Below, in pieces: positions 42,615 through 51,707 of a DNA stretch of 64,000 nucleotides. Each line of letters begins with the position of its first letter. Position 1 is the stretch's first letter. A model generated the notes under the pieces. It did not search any database, was not told the origin of the DNA, and worked only from the letters and a program-made list of their open reading frames with translations. The position numbers were made by a program, and so were the translations under genes. The stretch is from Dechloromonas sp. Dech2017 (lineage in GTDB: Bacteria; Pseudomonadota; Gammaproteobacteria; Burkholderiales; Rhodocyclaceae): positions 186,001-250,000 of the forward strand of contig SSXW01000004.1 of assembly GCA_009469585.1 (NCBI GenBank). Reading direction: 5' to 3'.

Positions 42615-44573
42615 TTGACTTCACTCTCTCTCGTTCTCCTTCTGCTCGGGGCCTCGGTGCTCGCCGTGGTCATCTTCCGGCGCTTCAACCTGCCGCCGGT
42701 GCTGGCCTACCTGTTCGTCGGCAGCCTGATCGGGCCGCACGCGCTCAACCTGATGAAGGACATCCACAGCGCCGAGTATCTGGCCGAGTTCGGCGTGGTC
42801 TTCCTGATGTTCTCGATCGGCCTGGAATTCTCGCTGCCCAAGCTCTATGCCATGAAGCGCATCGTCTTCGGGCTGGGCCTGATGCAGGTCGCCATCACCA
42901 TGGCCCTGGTCAGCGTGCTGATCATGCTGTTCGGCATCGGCTGGCAACTGGCCATCGCGCTGGGCGGCGTCTTCGCCATGTCGTCGACGGCGGTGCTGAC
43001 CAAGCTGCTGGTCGAGCGCCTGCAGCTCGATTCGCCCCACGGCCGGGAAGTTATGGGCGTGCTGCTCTTCCAGGATCTGGCCGTAGTGCCCCTGCTGGTC
43101 ATCATCCCCTCGCTGACCCAGCCGCCGGAAAAGCTCGCCATGCTGCTTGGCGTCGCCTTGCTCAAGGCCGTCGTCGTACTCGCCGTGATCCTCGTCTTCG
43201 GCCAGCGCCTGATGCGCAAATGGTTCCATTTCGTCGCCCGCGCCAAGTCGTCGGAAGTGTTCGTGCTCAATGTGCTGCTGATCACCCTCAGCCTGGCCAC
43301 GGTCACCGCGCTGGCCGGGCTGTCGCTGGCCCTGGGCGCCTTCGTGGCCGGCATGCTGATCTCGGAAACCGAATACAAGTTGCAGGTGGAGGAGGACATC
43401 AAGGCCTTCCGCGACGTGCTGATGGGCCTCTTCTTCGTGACCATCGGCGTCAAGCTCGATTTGCATGTGCTGGTCGGCCTGTGGTGGGAGATCCTGCTCG
43501 CCCTGCTCGCCCTGCTGGTCATCAAGGCGGTGGTCGTCGGGCTGCTTTCCTGGCGCCTCGGTTCGTCGCCCGGCAATGCCATCCGGGCCGGCTTGTGGTT
43601 GTGCGCCGGCGGCGAATTCGGCTTCGTGCTGCTCGGCGAAATCCTGCGCCTGCCCCGGGAGATCCAGCAGATTTCGCTGACCGTGCTGGTCCTCTCGATG
43701 CTGCTGGCGCCCTTCATTGTCCAGTACAGCGAACGCCTGGTCATGCGCTTCGTAGCCAGCGAGTGGTTGATGCGTTCGATGCAGCTGACCAAGATCGCCG
43801 CCCAGTCGATGAGCGCAGAGAAACACGCCATCCTGTGCGGCTTCGGGCGCAACGGCCAGTACATGGCGCGCTTTCTCGGCCAAGAGGGGATCAGCTACGT
43901 GGCGCTCGACCTCGATCCGGACCGCGTCCACGAAGCGGCGACCGGCGGGGAGAACGTCGTCTTCGGCGACGTCGGGCGCAAGGAAGCGCTGGTCGCGGCC
44001 GGCTTGATGCGGGCCAGCGTCGTCATCGTCACGGTCAGCGATACGCCGCTATCGGAAAAGATCCTGCATCACGTCCAGGAGTTGCGCCCCGACCTGCCGG
44101 TGGTCGTGCGCACCGCCGACGAACGCGACATGGAGCGGCTGTCCCGGGCGGGTGCCGCCGAAGTCGTTCCGGAAGCGCTGGAGGCCAGCCTGATGCTGGC
44201 TTCGCACGCCCTGGTCCTGGTCGGCGTGCCGGTCAACCGCGTGCTCAAGCGCATCCGGCAGACCCGTTCGCAGCGCTACAGCCTGTTGCGGGGCTTCTAC
44301 CGCGGCATCACCGACCGCGACCACGACGAGGACGAAGAGCAGCAGCCGCGCCTGCATTCCGTCCTGCTCATTCCCGGCGCCGCCGCCATCGGCCGGACGC
44401 TGGACGACCTCAATCTCGACGAGCTCGATTGCGAGGTCAGTGCCATCCGCCGCCGCGGCATCCGGGCCATGGAGCCGGCGCCGGAAACCCTGCTCGAGGA
44501 GGGTGATGTCGTTGTTGTCCTCGGTCTGCCCGAAGGCGTGTCGGCCGCCGAGGAGCGTCTGCTGCACAAATGA
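42615..44573 (+). CDS. Kef/YbaL-type monovalent cation:proton antiporter (CPA2)
   Basis: This 652-residue protein has about twelve membrane helices (residues 1-390), a TrkA-N/RCK nucleotide-binding domain (HAILCGFGRNGQYMARFLGQEG) and a TrkA-C domain at the C-terminus. It should export potassium or sodium in exchange for protons. The start is a TTG; no in-frame ATG lies nearby. It is divergent from kdsD, with 52 bp between the starts. A specific ion cannot be assigned; the lack of a KefF/KefG partner argues against glutathione gating. Confidence 0.93.
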   Translation: MTSLSLVLLLLGASVLAVVIFRRFNLPPVLAYLFVGSLIGPHALNLMKDIHSAEYLAEFGVVFLMFSIGLEFSLPKLYAMKRIVFGLGLMQVAITMALVSVLIMLFGIGWQLAIALGGVFAMSSTAVLTKLLVERLQLDSPHGREVMGVLLFQDLAVVPLLVIIPSLTQPPEKLAMLLGVALLKAVVVLAVILVFGQRLMRKWFHFVARAKSSEVFVLNVLLITLSLATVTALAGLSLALGAFVAGMLISETEYKLQVEEDIKAFRDVLMGLFFVTIGVKLDLHVLVGLWWEILLALLALLVIKAVVVGLLSWRLGSSPGNAIRAGLWLCAGGEFGFVLLGEILRLPREIQQISLTVLVLSMLLAPFIVQYSERLVMRFVASEWLMRSMQLTKIAAQSMSAEKHAILCGFGRNGQYMARFLGQEGISYVALDLDPDRVHEAATGGENVVFGDVGRKEALVAAGLMRASVVIVTVSDTPLSEKILHHVQELRPDLPVVVRTADERDMERLSRAGAAEVVPEALEASLMLASHALVLVGVPVNRVLKRIRQTRSQRYSLLRGFYRGITDRDHDEDEEQQPRLHSVLLIPGAAAIGRTLDDLNLDELDCEVSAIRRRGIRAMEPAPETLLEEGDVVVVLGLPEGVSAAEERLLHK

Positions 44574-44576
44574 AAA

Positions 44577-44594
44577 TGCCCGCCGAAGCGGGCA
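44577..44594 (-). terminator. Terminator after the pilin gene
   Basis: TGCCCGC and GCGGGCA form a stem with a TTCG tetraloop on the minus strand, followed by TTTTCATTT. It lies between the convergent antiporter and pilin genes. Confidence 0.7.
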
Positions 44595-44623
44595 GGTGAC
44601 GCTAAGTCTGTGATGTTTCGTCG

Positions 44624-45292
44624 TTACAGCCCCATGCAGACCACGTAGCTGGTGGCGTCATCGACATCCTTGCGGGCCACTGCGGCATTGCCGCGCGTAT
44701 GGTTGGTCGTTACCACGCGCATCGAGCCGGTATCGGTGTTGCCATCGTCCATGGTCGTGTCCAGTTGCTTGGCAAACTTGCCGAGGACCCCGCTCGAGCA
44801 CACGACGTACGAACCTTGCAGGAAAGTGCCGTCGCTATTCTTGATGAAGTGGGCGCTGCCGCTTTCGATGCCGATCCGGCCGCCATCGGCGTTGGTCGGC
44901 CAGTACGTCGCGTCAGCAGCGACGACCGTGCTGCCGGTGGCCAGGCCGGCCAGGCGAACGTGTTGCCAGAAGAGCATCGATTCGTCGGTCAGCGTGACGG
45001 TGTTCCAGTTGCCGTCGATGACGCCGTTGCCCTGGGCGCTGGCCGGCGTGGTAGCCTGGGTGCCGCCGGTAATGTGACTGGCGACGCCGCCATCGTCGCC
45101 GGGCAAGGCCTTGAATTTGTCCTGGTAGCCGTAGATGTACAGCGGTACCGTACGGAAATCATTGGCCAGGTTCTTGACCTTGGCGCTGTTGATCAGTTCC
45201 TGGCCCTTGAGCACGCCGCCAAGCAGCAGGCCGATGATGACGAGGACAATGGCGATTTCGACCAGGGTGAAGCCCTGTTGTTGATTTTTCAT
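44624..45292 (-). CDS. Type IV pilin-like protein (prepilin)
   Basis: This 222-residue prepilin has a short leader MKNQQQG, the cleavage site G|FTLVEIAIVLVIIG with Glu5, and a C-terminal domain with cysteines in YVVCSSG and YVVCMGL that probably pair. The start is at the leader, with GGAG seven bases upstream. It lies alone behind a sigma-54 promoter with upstream direct repeats, divergent from a sensor kinase gene. It is probably a major or specialised pilin of the MSHA-like apparatus encoded to the right. Confidence 0.92.
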   Translation of the reverse strand: MKNQQQGFTLVEIAIVLVIIGLLLGGVLKGQELINSAKVKNLANDFRTVPLYIYGYQDKFKALPGDDGGVASHITGGTQATTPASAQGNGVIDGNWNTVTLTDESMLFWQHVRLAGLATGSTVVAADATYWPTNADGGRIGIESGSAHFIKNSDGTFLQGSYVVCSSGVLGKFAKQLDTTMDDGNTDTGSMRVVTTNHTRGNAAVARKDVDDATSYVVCMGL

Positions 45293-45324
45293 GGCATGCT
45301 CCATATGGATTCCGTTTAATCAAC

Positions 45325-45339
45325 GCAATATCCATGCCT
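45325..45339 (-). promoter_or_regulatory. Sigma-54 (-24/-12) promoter for the pilin gene
   Basis: On the minus strand GGCATGGATATTGC keeps the -24 GG and -12 GC with 10 bp between them and matches the TTGC half. Transcription would begin about 20 bases before the ATG, leaving room for the GGAG site. Confidence 0.75.
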
Positions 45340-45364
45340 ATGCATTTCGGCGTAGATTTGACAA

Positions 45365-47125
45365 ATGCCGGTAATAAACAGGGAGTTGGTGTCGAAATAT
45401 GAACAGTGTGTCGTCAATATGAACGTTCGACCTGCCGAAAGATTCGCAATCTGGTTCGGCAACTGGCCGCATTTGTTGCTGGCCGGCCATTTGCTGATGT
45501 TGCACGCGCTGGCCTTCGGTGGCTGGCGGATTCCGGCCGTCAGCCTGCTCTGGCTGGTCGCACTGGGGCTGTTCCTGATCTGGCAGCCGTTCGTTGCCGG
45601 CGAACAGCGAATCAGTCCCCGGCAGGGTTTTTTCCTGCTGGCCGCCGTGCTCTTGTCGACGCTCTTTCTCGGGCCCTGGCTGCTGCTCATCTGGTGTGGT
45701 GCCCTGGCCGCCGCCATCGGTGGTCGCGGATTGTGGGCCGAGCAGCGCCGGGAACGAACCGGCTATCTGCTGGCCCTCGGTTACCTGATTGCCGTCACCG
45801 TCTTGGGTGTGGTTCCGGAAATTTCCCCGGCCGTCCAGCTCGATGCCGAATTGCGCGGCTTGCTCGCCCGCTTCCTGCCGGTCTTCCTGCCGCTGTTGCT
45901 GCTCTTCCCGGCCCGTGCGCAACCAATGCGCACCGGCGAGTCGTTCGATCTGTTCTACGGCATTCTGGTCTTCCTGGTCATGGCGGTGTTTGTGCTTGGC
46001 GCGCTGGCCTACATGCTGGTCGGAGGCGCTGGCTACGTCGAGTCCTTGTTCAAGACCTCGATGACACTCGCCGCAGCCCTGCTCGTCGTGGCCTGGGTGT
46101 GGAACCCGCGTGCCGGCTTTTCCGGCGTGGGGGCGGCCGTCTCCCGTTATTTGCTGTCGGTCGGCATGCCGCTCGAGCAGTGGTTGGTTCACTTGTCGCA
46201 GGAAAGCGACCGCTACGCCGATCCCTGGCGCTTCCTGGAGGCTGTCATGCGGCGCTTGAAGGTCATGCCCCGCGTCGTCGGCGCATCCTGGCAGGCCGAG
46301 AACAAGCGGGGCGGTTACGGCGAACCGTCTGCTTACGTTCACAGTTGCCAGGCCAATAGCCTGACCCTGATCCTGCATTTTCGCCAGCCGCCGTCACCAG
46401 CCATGCGCTGGCACGTCGAATGGCTGTTGCGCCTGGCGATCGAGTTTTATCTGGTGAAGAAACAGGCCGATCAACTTCAGAAAATGGGCTATGTGCAGGC
46501 CATTTACGAAACTGGCGCGCGTGTTACTCATGACGTCAAGAATCTGCTCCAGTCCTTGCAGGTCCTTTGCTATGCCGCGGCCAGGCCGGGTGATCCGGCG
46601 GAAGTGGCCGGTTTGCTTCGTCGCCAGTTGCCGCAGATTGTCGAGCGCCTGAAGGCTACGCTGGAAAAATTGCAGTCGCCACGGATCTCTGATGATGATC
46701 TGGTCGATGCCAGGGCTTGGTGGCGCAGCTTGCAGGATCGATACGCCGGTTTGCCGATCACCTGGGATGGCGAGCCAGCATCCGATGCTCGGATTCCTGG
46801 CGCCCTGTTTGACAGTGTTGCCGAAAATCTCCTGCAGAATGCGCTAAGCAAACGCCAGCGGGAGCCGGGCCTGGTGATCACGGCGTGTATTTCGGATGTG
46901 TCTTTGCGGGTCGTCGATAACGGTTCGGCCATCGGGCAAGAACTTGTCGCCGGCCTGCTCAAATCCCCGGTCGCCTCCGAGGATGGCCTGGGAATCGGCC
47001 TTTACCACGCGGCTGGACATGCCGAGGCGCTGGCTTACCGCCTGGAGTTGCTGGCCAACCACCCGGGCCAGGTCGAATTCAGTCTGTCGCCGCGACCGGA
47101 ACAGGAGCTTCCAATGGCGCGCTGA
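45365..47125 (+). CDS. Membrane sensor histidine kinase beside the pilin gene
   Basis: This encodes up to 586 residues with about eight membrane segments in the first 250 and then a linker. A non-canonical H box holds His389 in TGARVTHDVKNLLQSLQ, and an HATPase domain follows (AENLLQNALSKR, DNGSAIG, DGLGIGLYHA). The HDxKN pattern resembles PrsK-type kinases. The start is uncertain: ATG at 45365, GTG at 45389 (GGGAG upstream) and ATG at 45419 are all in frame, and the last lies in the direct repeats. It likely controls the pilin promoter through the response regulator at 61.7-63.1 kb. Confidence 0.85.
   Translation: MPVINRELVSKYEQCVVNMNVRPAERFAIWFGNWPHLLLAGHLLMLHALAFGGWRIPAVSLLWLVALGLFLIWQPFVAGEQRISPRQGFFLLAAVLLSTLFLGPWLLLIWCGALAAAIGGRGLWAEQRRERTGYLLALGYLIAVTVLGVVPEISPAVQLDAELRGLLARFLPVFLPLLLLFPARAQPMRTGESFDLFYGILVFLVMAVFVLGALAYMLVGGAGYVESLFKTSMTLAAALLVVAWVWNPRAGFSGVGAAVSRYLLSVGMPLEQWLVHLSQESDRYADPWRFLEAVMRRLKVMPRVVGASWQAENKRGGYGEPSAYVHSCQANSLTLILHFRQPPSPAMRWHVEWLLRLAIEFYLVKKQADQLQKMGYVQAIYETGARVTHDVKNLLQSLQVLCYAAARPGDPAEVAGLLRRQLPQIVERLKATLEKLQSPRISDDDLVDARAWWRSLQDRYAGLPITWDGEPASDARIPGALFDSVAENLLQNALSKRQREPGLVITACISDVSLRVVDNGSAIGQELVAGLLKSPVASEDGLGIGLYHAAGHAEALAYRLELLANHPGQVEFSLSPRPEQELPMAR
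45390..45424. promoter_or_regulatory. Tandem direct repeats upstream of the pilin promoter
   Basis: TGTCGAAATATGAAC at 45390-45404 and TGTCGTCAATATGAAC at 45409-45424 are near-identical and about 20 bp apart, two helical turns. They lie 52-86 bp upstream of the -24 element, where enhancer-binding proteins bind. Confidence 0.6.
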
Positions 47126-48371
47126 GGCGATAGACGACGGTTTTTCCCTTGCCTTTGAGGTGCAGGGTCTGCGGCGTATCGAAGTGGAAATGCGGGGCCA
47201 GTCGCTGATAGGTGGTTTCGTCCACCTGGATCATGCCGGGCGTACCCTCGCTGGTGATGCGGCTGGCCAGGTTGACGGTGTCGCCCCACAGGTCGTAGAT
47301 GAATTTTTTCTTGCCGACGACGCCGGCGACGACCGGGCCGGTGCCGATGCCGATGCGGACGTCGAGGTGCATGGCATTGACTGAGTAGTCGCGGCGGAGC
47401 AGGTCGCGCATGGCCAGGGCCAGTTCGGCGATGGCCCGGGTGTAGTTGTCGGCCTCGTTGTTGAGACCGCCGGCCACCATGTAGGCATCGCCTATGGTCT
47501 TGATCTTCTCCATGCCATGCTGTTCGGCCAGTTCGTCGAACGAGGAAAAAATCCGGTTGAGCATGGCGAAGACCTGCTTCGGCGTCATGCCTTCGGCGAT
47601 CTGGGTGAAATTGACGATATCCACGAACATCACGGTGACGTCGGCGAAGCCGTCGGCGATCGCCTGGTTTTCGTGCTTCAGGCGCTCGGCAATGGGGCCG
47701 GGCAGGATGTTGAGCAGCAAACGCTCCGAGCGGCCCTGTTCAATCTGCAGCAGACGATGGGTTTCTTCGAGCGAGGCCTGCGTCCTGGCCTTTTCCTGGA
47801 CGGCGTAGCGCAGCAGCAGATAGACGATGCAGGAAATGGCGGCGAAATTGAGCGCGAAGAAAAAGACGCTGGTGCGCGTCGAAATCTGGTGGTTGTTCGA
47901 CAGCAGGCTGTCGGCCAGAACGTAATCGAAAAACCCGGACAGGGCGGTCAGGAAAATATAGGCGAAGAACCAGGCGAGGGACTCCCGGGCGCCGAAGAAC
48001 AGCACGGCGCCGATCGGGGCGAGCAGCCCCCATAGGCTGGTGCCGCTGGCCGTGATGAAATTGCCGATGCTCCATTGGACGGCGAAGGGGGCGAAGAGGA
48101 AAAGGGCAAGCTGGGTGAAGCGGAAGAGATTGAAGTTGCCGCTATGGAAGTAATAGAGCAGGTTGCTGACCAGCAGCAGTTGGAAGATGAACGGGGCGTT
48201 GGCCGAAAACTGCGGCCCCAGCTGGCCATAGAGGAAAAGCCAGAGCATCGAGCCGGTGCACACCAGGCCGGTGGCGAAGACCAGCAGCGTTTTTTTCAGG
48301 CGCGTATCGGCGTCGTCATCGGGGAGGATGCCGCCGTTGCGCAAGGAGACGAGAAAGGGTTGCCGGGTCAC
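47079..48371 (-). CDS. Class III adenylate cyclase with membrane domain
   Basis: This encodes 430 residues with six N-terminal membrane segments (about residues 25-190), a short coiled linker and a class III nucleotide cyclase domain. Metal-binding VTVMFVDIVNFTQIAEG, the purine-binding Lys in EKIKTIGDAYM, and the DLWGDTVNLASRI motif are intact, so cAMP is the likely product. The start is a GTG without a clear ribosome-binding site. Its end overlaps the convergent kinase gene by 47 bp. It follows the pilus operon and may be co-transcribed with it. Confidence 0.9.
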   Translation of the reverse strand: MTRQPFLVSLRNGGILPDDDADTRLKKTLLVFATGLVCTGSMLWLFLYGQLGPQFSANAPFIFQLLLVSNLLYYFHSGNFNLFRFTQLALFLFAPFAVQWSIGNFITASGTSLWGLLAPIGAVLFFGARESLAWFFAYIFLTALSGFFDYVLADSLLSNNHQISTRTSVFFFALNFAAISCIVYLLLRYAVQEKARTQASLEETHRLLQIEQGRSERLLLNILPGPIAERLKHENQAIADGFADVTVMFVDIVNFTQIAEGMTPKQVFAMLNRIFSSFDELAEQHGMEKIKTIGDAYMVAGGLNNEADNYTRAIAELALAMRDLLRRDYSVNAMHLDVRIGIGTGPVVAGVVGKKKFIYDLWGDTVNLASRITSEGTPGMIQVDETTYQRLAPHFHFDTPQTLHLKGKGKTVVYRLSAPLEAPVPVAATD

Positions 48372-48458
48372 GGGATATTTGCAGGCAAATGGCCTCGGAT
48401 ACCCAGTGTGGCAGTCCTCCCGGCAGGGGTCAATATGCCAGGGGGCTGGCCAAAGCGC

Positions 48459-49190
48459 TCAGGGCAGTTTGCCGACGGCCACCATGCGCGACTTGAGGAC
48501 ACTGGGAATGACCCAGGTCAACAGGTCGTCGAAACTGTCGTTGGGCGTGTGCGCAACGAAGGTCAGGTCGTTGTCGGCGTTCTCGCCTTCATCGCCGGCC
48601 GCACCGGGGACCTGCCCGCCGGACGGTGTGAAGGCGCCGGCGCCGCGCTTGCCGTGGCTGACGATGACGGCCGGCAGGTCGGAGGCGACACTGGCCCCGC
48701 CATTGACGACGTTGGCGGTGCCGGCATTGTCGGCCGGCACGGCGTTGGGGCTGCCGGTGGTCAGGGTAAAGCTGGCCTGGGCGCTACCGGTCGGGGCGGC
48801 GGTGAATTTCTGGCTGGCGAAGTAGGTGAAGCGGTTTCCCCACGGGTCGATTTCCGGCAGGCCGAGCGTGACCCAGGGAATCACACCGTATTGGGCGTTG
48901 CCCGTGCATGGCGGGGCCGGGGCCAGGCCGGCAGCGGCATTGCCGGTCGGCAGGCCGGCCGGGGCCGGGCAGGGCAGGCGGCCGTTGGTCATGGCGTAGC
49001 CGAGCAGGGCTTCCTGGATGGTGGCCAGCTGCCTTTGCGCATCCTTGGCCTGAAGTTGGTCCTGCTGTCCGGACAGGGTGAAGATCAGGCCGCCGGAAAG
49101 AAGGGCGACGATGACCAGGACGATGCTCAGCTCGACCAGCGAGAAACCTTGCTGGCGGATGGAGGCGATGGGTGAAATCGACGGATTCAT
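48459..49190 (-). CDS. Pseudopilin (MSHA/type IV minor pilin)
   Basis: This 243-residue prepilin has a leader ending RQQG|FSLVELSIVLVIVALLSGG with Glu5. A pilin helix and a globular domain follow, with EALLGYAMTNGRLPCPAPAG and a later HGKRGAGAF segment. The LPCP motif is shared with the much larger pilin-like protein upstream, so the two probably belong to the same tip complex. It lies 6 bp after that gene, at the 3-prime end of the MSHA-like operon. Confidence 0.92.
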   Translation of the reverse strand: MNPSISPIASIRQQGFSLVELSIVLVIVALLSGGLIFTLSGQQDQLQAKDAQRQLATIQEALLGYAMTNGRLPCPAPAGLPTGNAAAGLAPAPPCTGNAQYGVIPWVTLGLPEIDPWGNRFTYFASQKFTAAPTGSAQASFTLTTGSPNAVPADNAGTANVVNGGASVASDLPAVIVSHGKRGAGAFTPSGGQVPGAAGDEGENADNDLTFVAHTPNDSFDDLLTWVIPSVLKSRMVAVGKLP

Positions 49191-49196
49191 GGTCGT

Positions 49197-51707
49197 TCAG
49201 TAGGCAAGGCGGTCGTTGAACACCGGCGAGACAGCTTCCACCTGGAAATTCGGGACCGGCGTCAGGGCGTCGCCGTTGCGGGAGACGTCGGCGTTGCCTT
49301 TTTCAAGATAGCTGGCGACCTGGCGCAGCGCCCGGTTTTGCAGCCCGGGCAGAGGGCTGCCGGCGGCGACCACGACTGCGCGGTGGGTGCCGCCGCCATT
49401 GACGGTCAATTGACCGACTGCCGGGCGAATGCGGTCGCTGATCTGGTAGAAGAACAGGCTTTTCCAGTTGTGCGCAGTCCACCAGCCGGCCGACGGGTTG
49501 AGAATGGCGCAGGCGTCGCCCTGCCATGCCGTGGGCACTCCGGCCAGGGCCTGGCTGGTGTGCAGGATGTTGTCCAGGTTGGCGGCGGCGGCGAGCAGCG
49601 TCGCAAGCCTGACCAGGGTGTTGGCGATGGCGGTCTGGGCTGCTTGCTGGGACTGGGCGTCGGGCGTGGCAATGTAGTGGTCGAGCCGGGCCAGCGTTCC
49701 CGTGCTGCCGTCGATGCTGTCGAGCAGCTGGCGGGCGGCGCTGTAGGCCGAGGCATCGCTGTCGCTCTGGGCGGTCACGCCTTTGCGGGCCAGGCGGGCG
49801 ATGTCGGCGGCCTGGGCGGCGGCCAGGTCGGCCCAATAGACGACGGTGCCGACCGGGGTGCGCAAGGCGCGGCCGGCAGTAACGTTGGCCGGAGCACTCT
49901 GGCTGGAGCCGGTCAGCGTAGTCTCGGCCGCTTTCAGGGTTTCCAGTGCGACGTTGTCGGCGTTGCTGGCCAGGGCGGCGGCCAGGGCGTTCAATTGGCC
50001 GGCGGCGTTGGCCACGTTGCTGCTCAGCTGACTGGCCTGGCTGGCACTCCCGGCCGCGGCCAGGGCGCTGTCGATGGCGTTCAGGCTGGCCGTGCGCAGT
50101 GGCCCGATGGTGGTCGAGCCGGTAGTCAGGCCGGCGATCAGCAGGCGGGTGGCGTTCAGCGTCTGGAGCAGTGTCGCCATCGCCGTCGCATCGCCGCCCG
50201 GGGCCTGCAGGGCGGCCAGTCGTCCGGCCCGGTAGGCGACCTCCTCGGCGTTGACGTTGACCCGGTTGGCCTCGATGGTCGTGGCGATCAACTGGTTGGC
50301 CGCGTACAGATTGCCGGCTTCGGCGAGGGCCGACTGGGCGAGCGCCGGGCTGGCGTTTTTCCGCGCCAGGTTGACCGCGGCGGCGGCGCTGACGGCGGTG
50401 TTCCAGGCTGAGCCGATGGCGGCATCGATGCTGGCGTTCGGTGTCTGGCTGTTGTCGAGCAGGCTGTTCTTGAACAGATTGACCGGGGTGATCAGTCGAT
50501 TGAAATTGGCGGTGGTCGGGCTGGCGGTGGTCTCGTCGATGCGTGCCTTGAGCACTGCATTCTGGGGTTGGAGTTCACCGAGGAAAATGTCGAAACCGTT
50601 GTTGGCCAAGGCATCGCGCAGGGCGGCCAGGGACGGCAGGGCATTGGCGATGGCGGCCGGCAGGGTGGCCGATTGGTTCTGGTAGGTCGTTTTGTTCTGG
50701 GTGATGGTGACCAGCGTCGCATCGAGCGCCGCGAAGCTGTTGCCGGCAAGTTCGGCCTTGGCGGCCAGGTCGGCGGCGGCGAGGTAGCTGCGGTCGAAGA
50801 AGGCGAGGGCGTGGCCGGCCGCCTGCTGCAGTTCGCTGACGGCTGTCCGTTGCGTTGCTGCGGTCGACGCGGAAATCAGGCTATTTTGCGAATTGTTCAG
50901 CTTGACGATGGTTTCCTTGAGCGCCACCTCGGGATTGCCCGGCTGGGTGTCGGGGAACATGCCGAAGAGGCTGGACGCGGCGCCGCGATAAGCGGCGTTG
51001 GCGAGGGGGGCCGGCCAGGGGTAGGTCTGTTCCGGGTTGGCCGGGCTGGTGGCGTGTTGTTCCAGGCAGGTGCGCAGTTCGTTGGCGATGCGCTGCTCGA
51101 CGGCGGCCATCAGCTCCTGGCGGGTGATGGCGATGATCTGGTCGTTGTCGTCCGCCGTGTCGCCGCGGCCGCTGTAGAAATAGTCGTCGCCATCGGCGTT
51201 GCCGGCATCGAGCGGGCCGCGCGGGGCGATGACGAGAGCGACGATGTCGTTGCTGGCGGCGCCGGCCGGCTGGTTGAGACGCAGGCTGGTGGCAGTTTCG
51301 CTGTTGAGTACCGGGGTGCTGCGGTCGCCGCCGAAGAGCGGCGACAGATGGTAGTACAGCGTGCTGCCCTGGCTGTCGCTGCCATCGGGCAGATCGAGGG
51401 TCTTCCAGGGGAGCCAGCCGCCATAGGCGTCGCAGTCGTCGCGCGCCAGCAGCGGCGAGACACCGTTGCCGACCAGGTCGGGGCAAGGCAGCCGACCGGG
51501 GCGGGTGGCGTCGATGACGGCATAGGTGATCAGCGCCTCCTTGGCCTGGGCCAGCCGGCGCAGCGCGCTGTCGCGTTGTTCCTGGCGGCTGTCGCCGAGT
51601 TCGGCGCTGCGGTAGAAAGCGTAGCTGGCGGCGAGGATGATCAGGGCGAGCAGGGCGACGAGGGCGACCCCGCTTTGCCCGGCCCGCATCGGCAGCCGCC
51701 GCTTCAT
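49197..51707 (-). CDS. Very large pilin-like protein of the MSHA-like cluster
   Basis: This encodes 836 residues. The N-terminus (GVALVALLALIILAASYAF) is a pilin-like membrane helix after a short basic leader, but Glu5 is lacking. A conserved pseudopilin part (AKEALITYAVIDATRPGRLPCPD) follows and a conserved C-terminus ends the protein. Between them about 450 residues (270-720) form an Ala/Thr/Asn-rich helical region with no known domain. It could be a tip or adhesin-like subunit. A dispersed element is antisense at 50857. It overlaps the next gene by 4 bp. Confidence 0.85.
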   Translation of the reverse strand: MKRRLPMRAGQSGVALVALLALIILAASYAFYRSAELGDSRQEQRDSALRRLAQAKEALITYAVIDATRPGRLPCPDLVGNGVSPLLARDDCDAYGGWLPWKTLDLPDGSDSQGSTLYYHLSPLFGGDRSTPVLNSETATSLRLNQPAGAASNDIVALVIAPRGPLDAGNADGDDYFYSGRGDTADDNDQIIAITRQELMAAVEQRIANELRTCLEQHATSPANPEQTYPWPAPLANAAYRGAASSLFGMFPDTQPGNPEVALKETIVKLNNSQNSLISASTAATQRTAVSELQQAAGHALAFFDRSYLAAADLAAKAELAGNSFAALDATLVTITQNKTTYQNQSATLPAAIANALPSLAALRDALANNGFDIFLGELQPQNAVLKARIDETTASPTTANFNRLITPVNLFKNSLLDNSQTPNASIDAAIGSAWNTAVSAAAAVNLARKNASPALAQSALAEAGNLYAANQLIATTIEANRVNVNAEEVAYRAGRLAALQAPGGDATAMATLLQTLNATRLLIAGLTTGSTTIGPLRTASLNAIDSALAAAGSASQASQLSSNVANAAGQLNALAAALASNADNVALETLKAAETTLTGSSQSAPANVTAGRALRTPVGTVVYWADLAAAQAADIARLARKGVTAQSDSDASAYSAARQLLDSIDGSTGTLARLDHYIATPDAQSQQAAQTAIANTLVRLATLLAAAANLDNILHTSQALAGVPTAWQGDACAILNPSAGWWTAHNWKSLFFYQISDRIRPAVGQLTVNGGGTHRAVVVAAGSPLPGLQNRALRQVASYLEKGNADVSRNGDALTPVPNFQVEAVSPVFNDRLAY
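50857..50894 (+). repeat. Dispersed core-plus-A-tract element, copy 14
   Basis: The core GCTGCGGTCGAC is exact, followed by GGAAATC, CTATTTTG and GAATT at the family positions. It is antisense in the large pilin-like gene, which reads LISASTAAT here. Confidence 0.75.

Noticed and set aside
42621..43931. Long open frame on the minus strand opposite the antiporter gene
   Set aside because: It is a shadow of a GC-rich gene: composition is His/Gln/Asp-rich with no family resemblance, and the plus-strand gene is clearly real.
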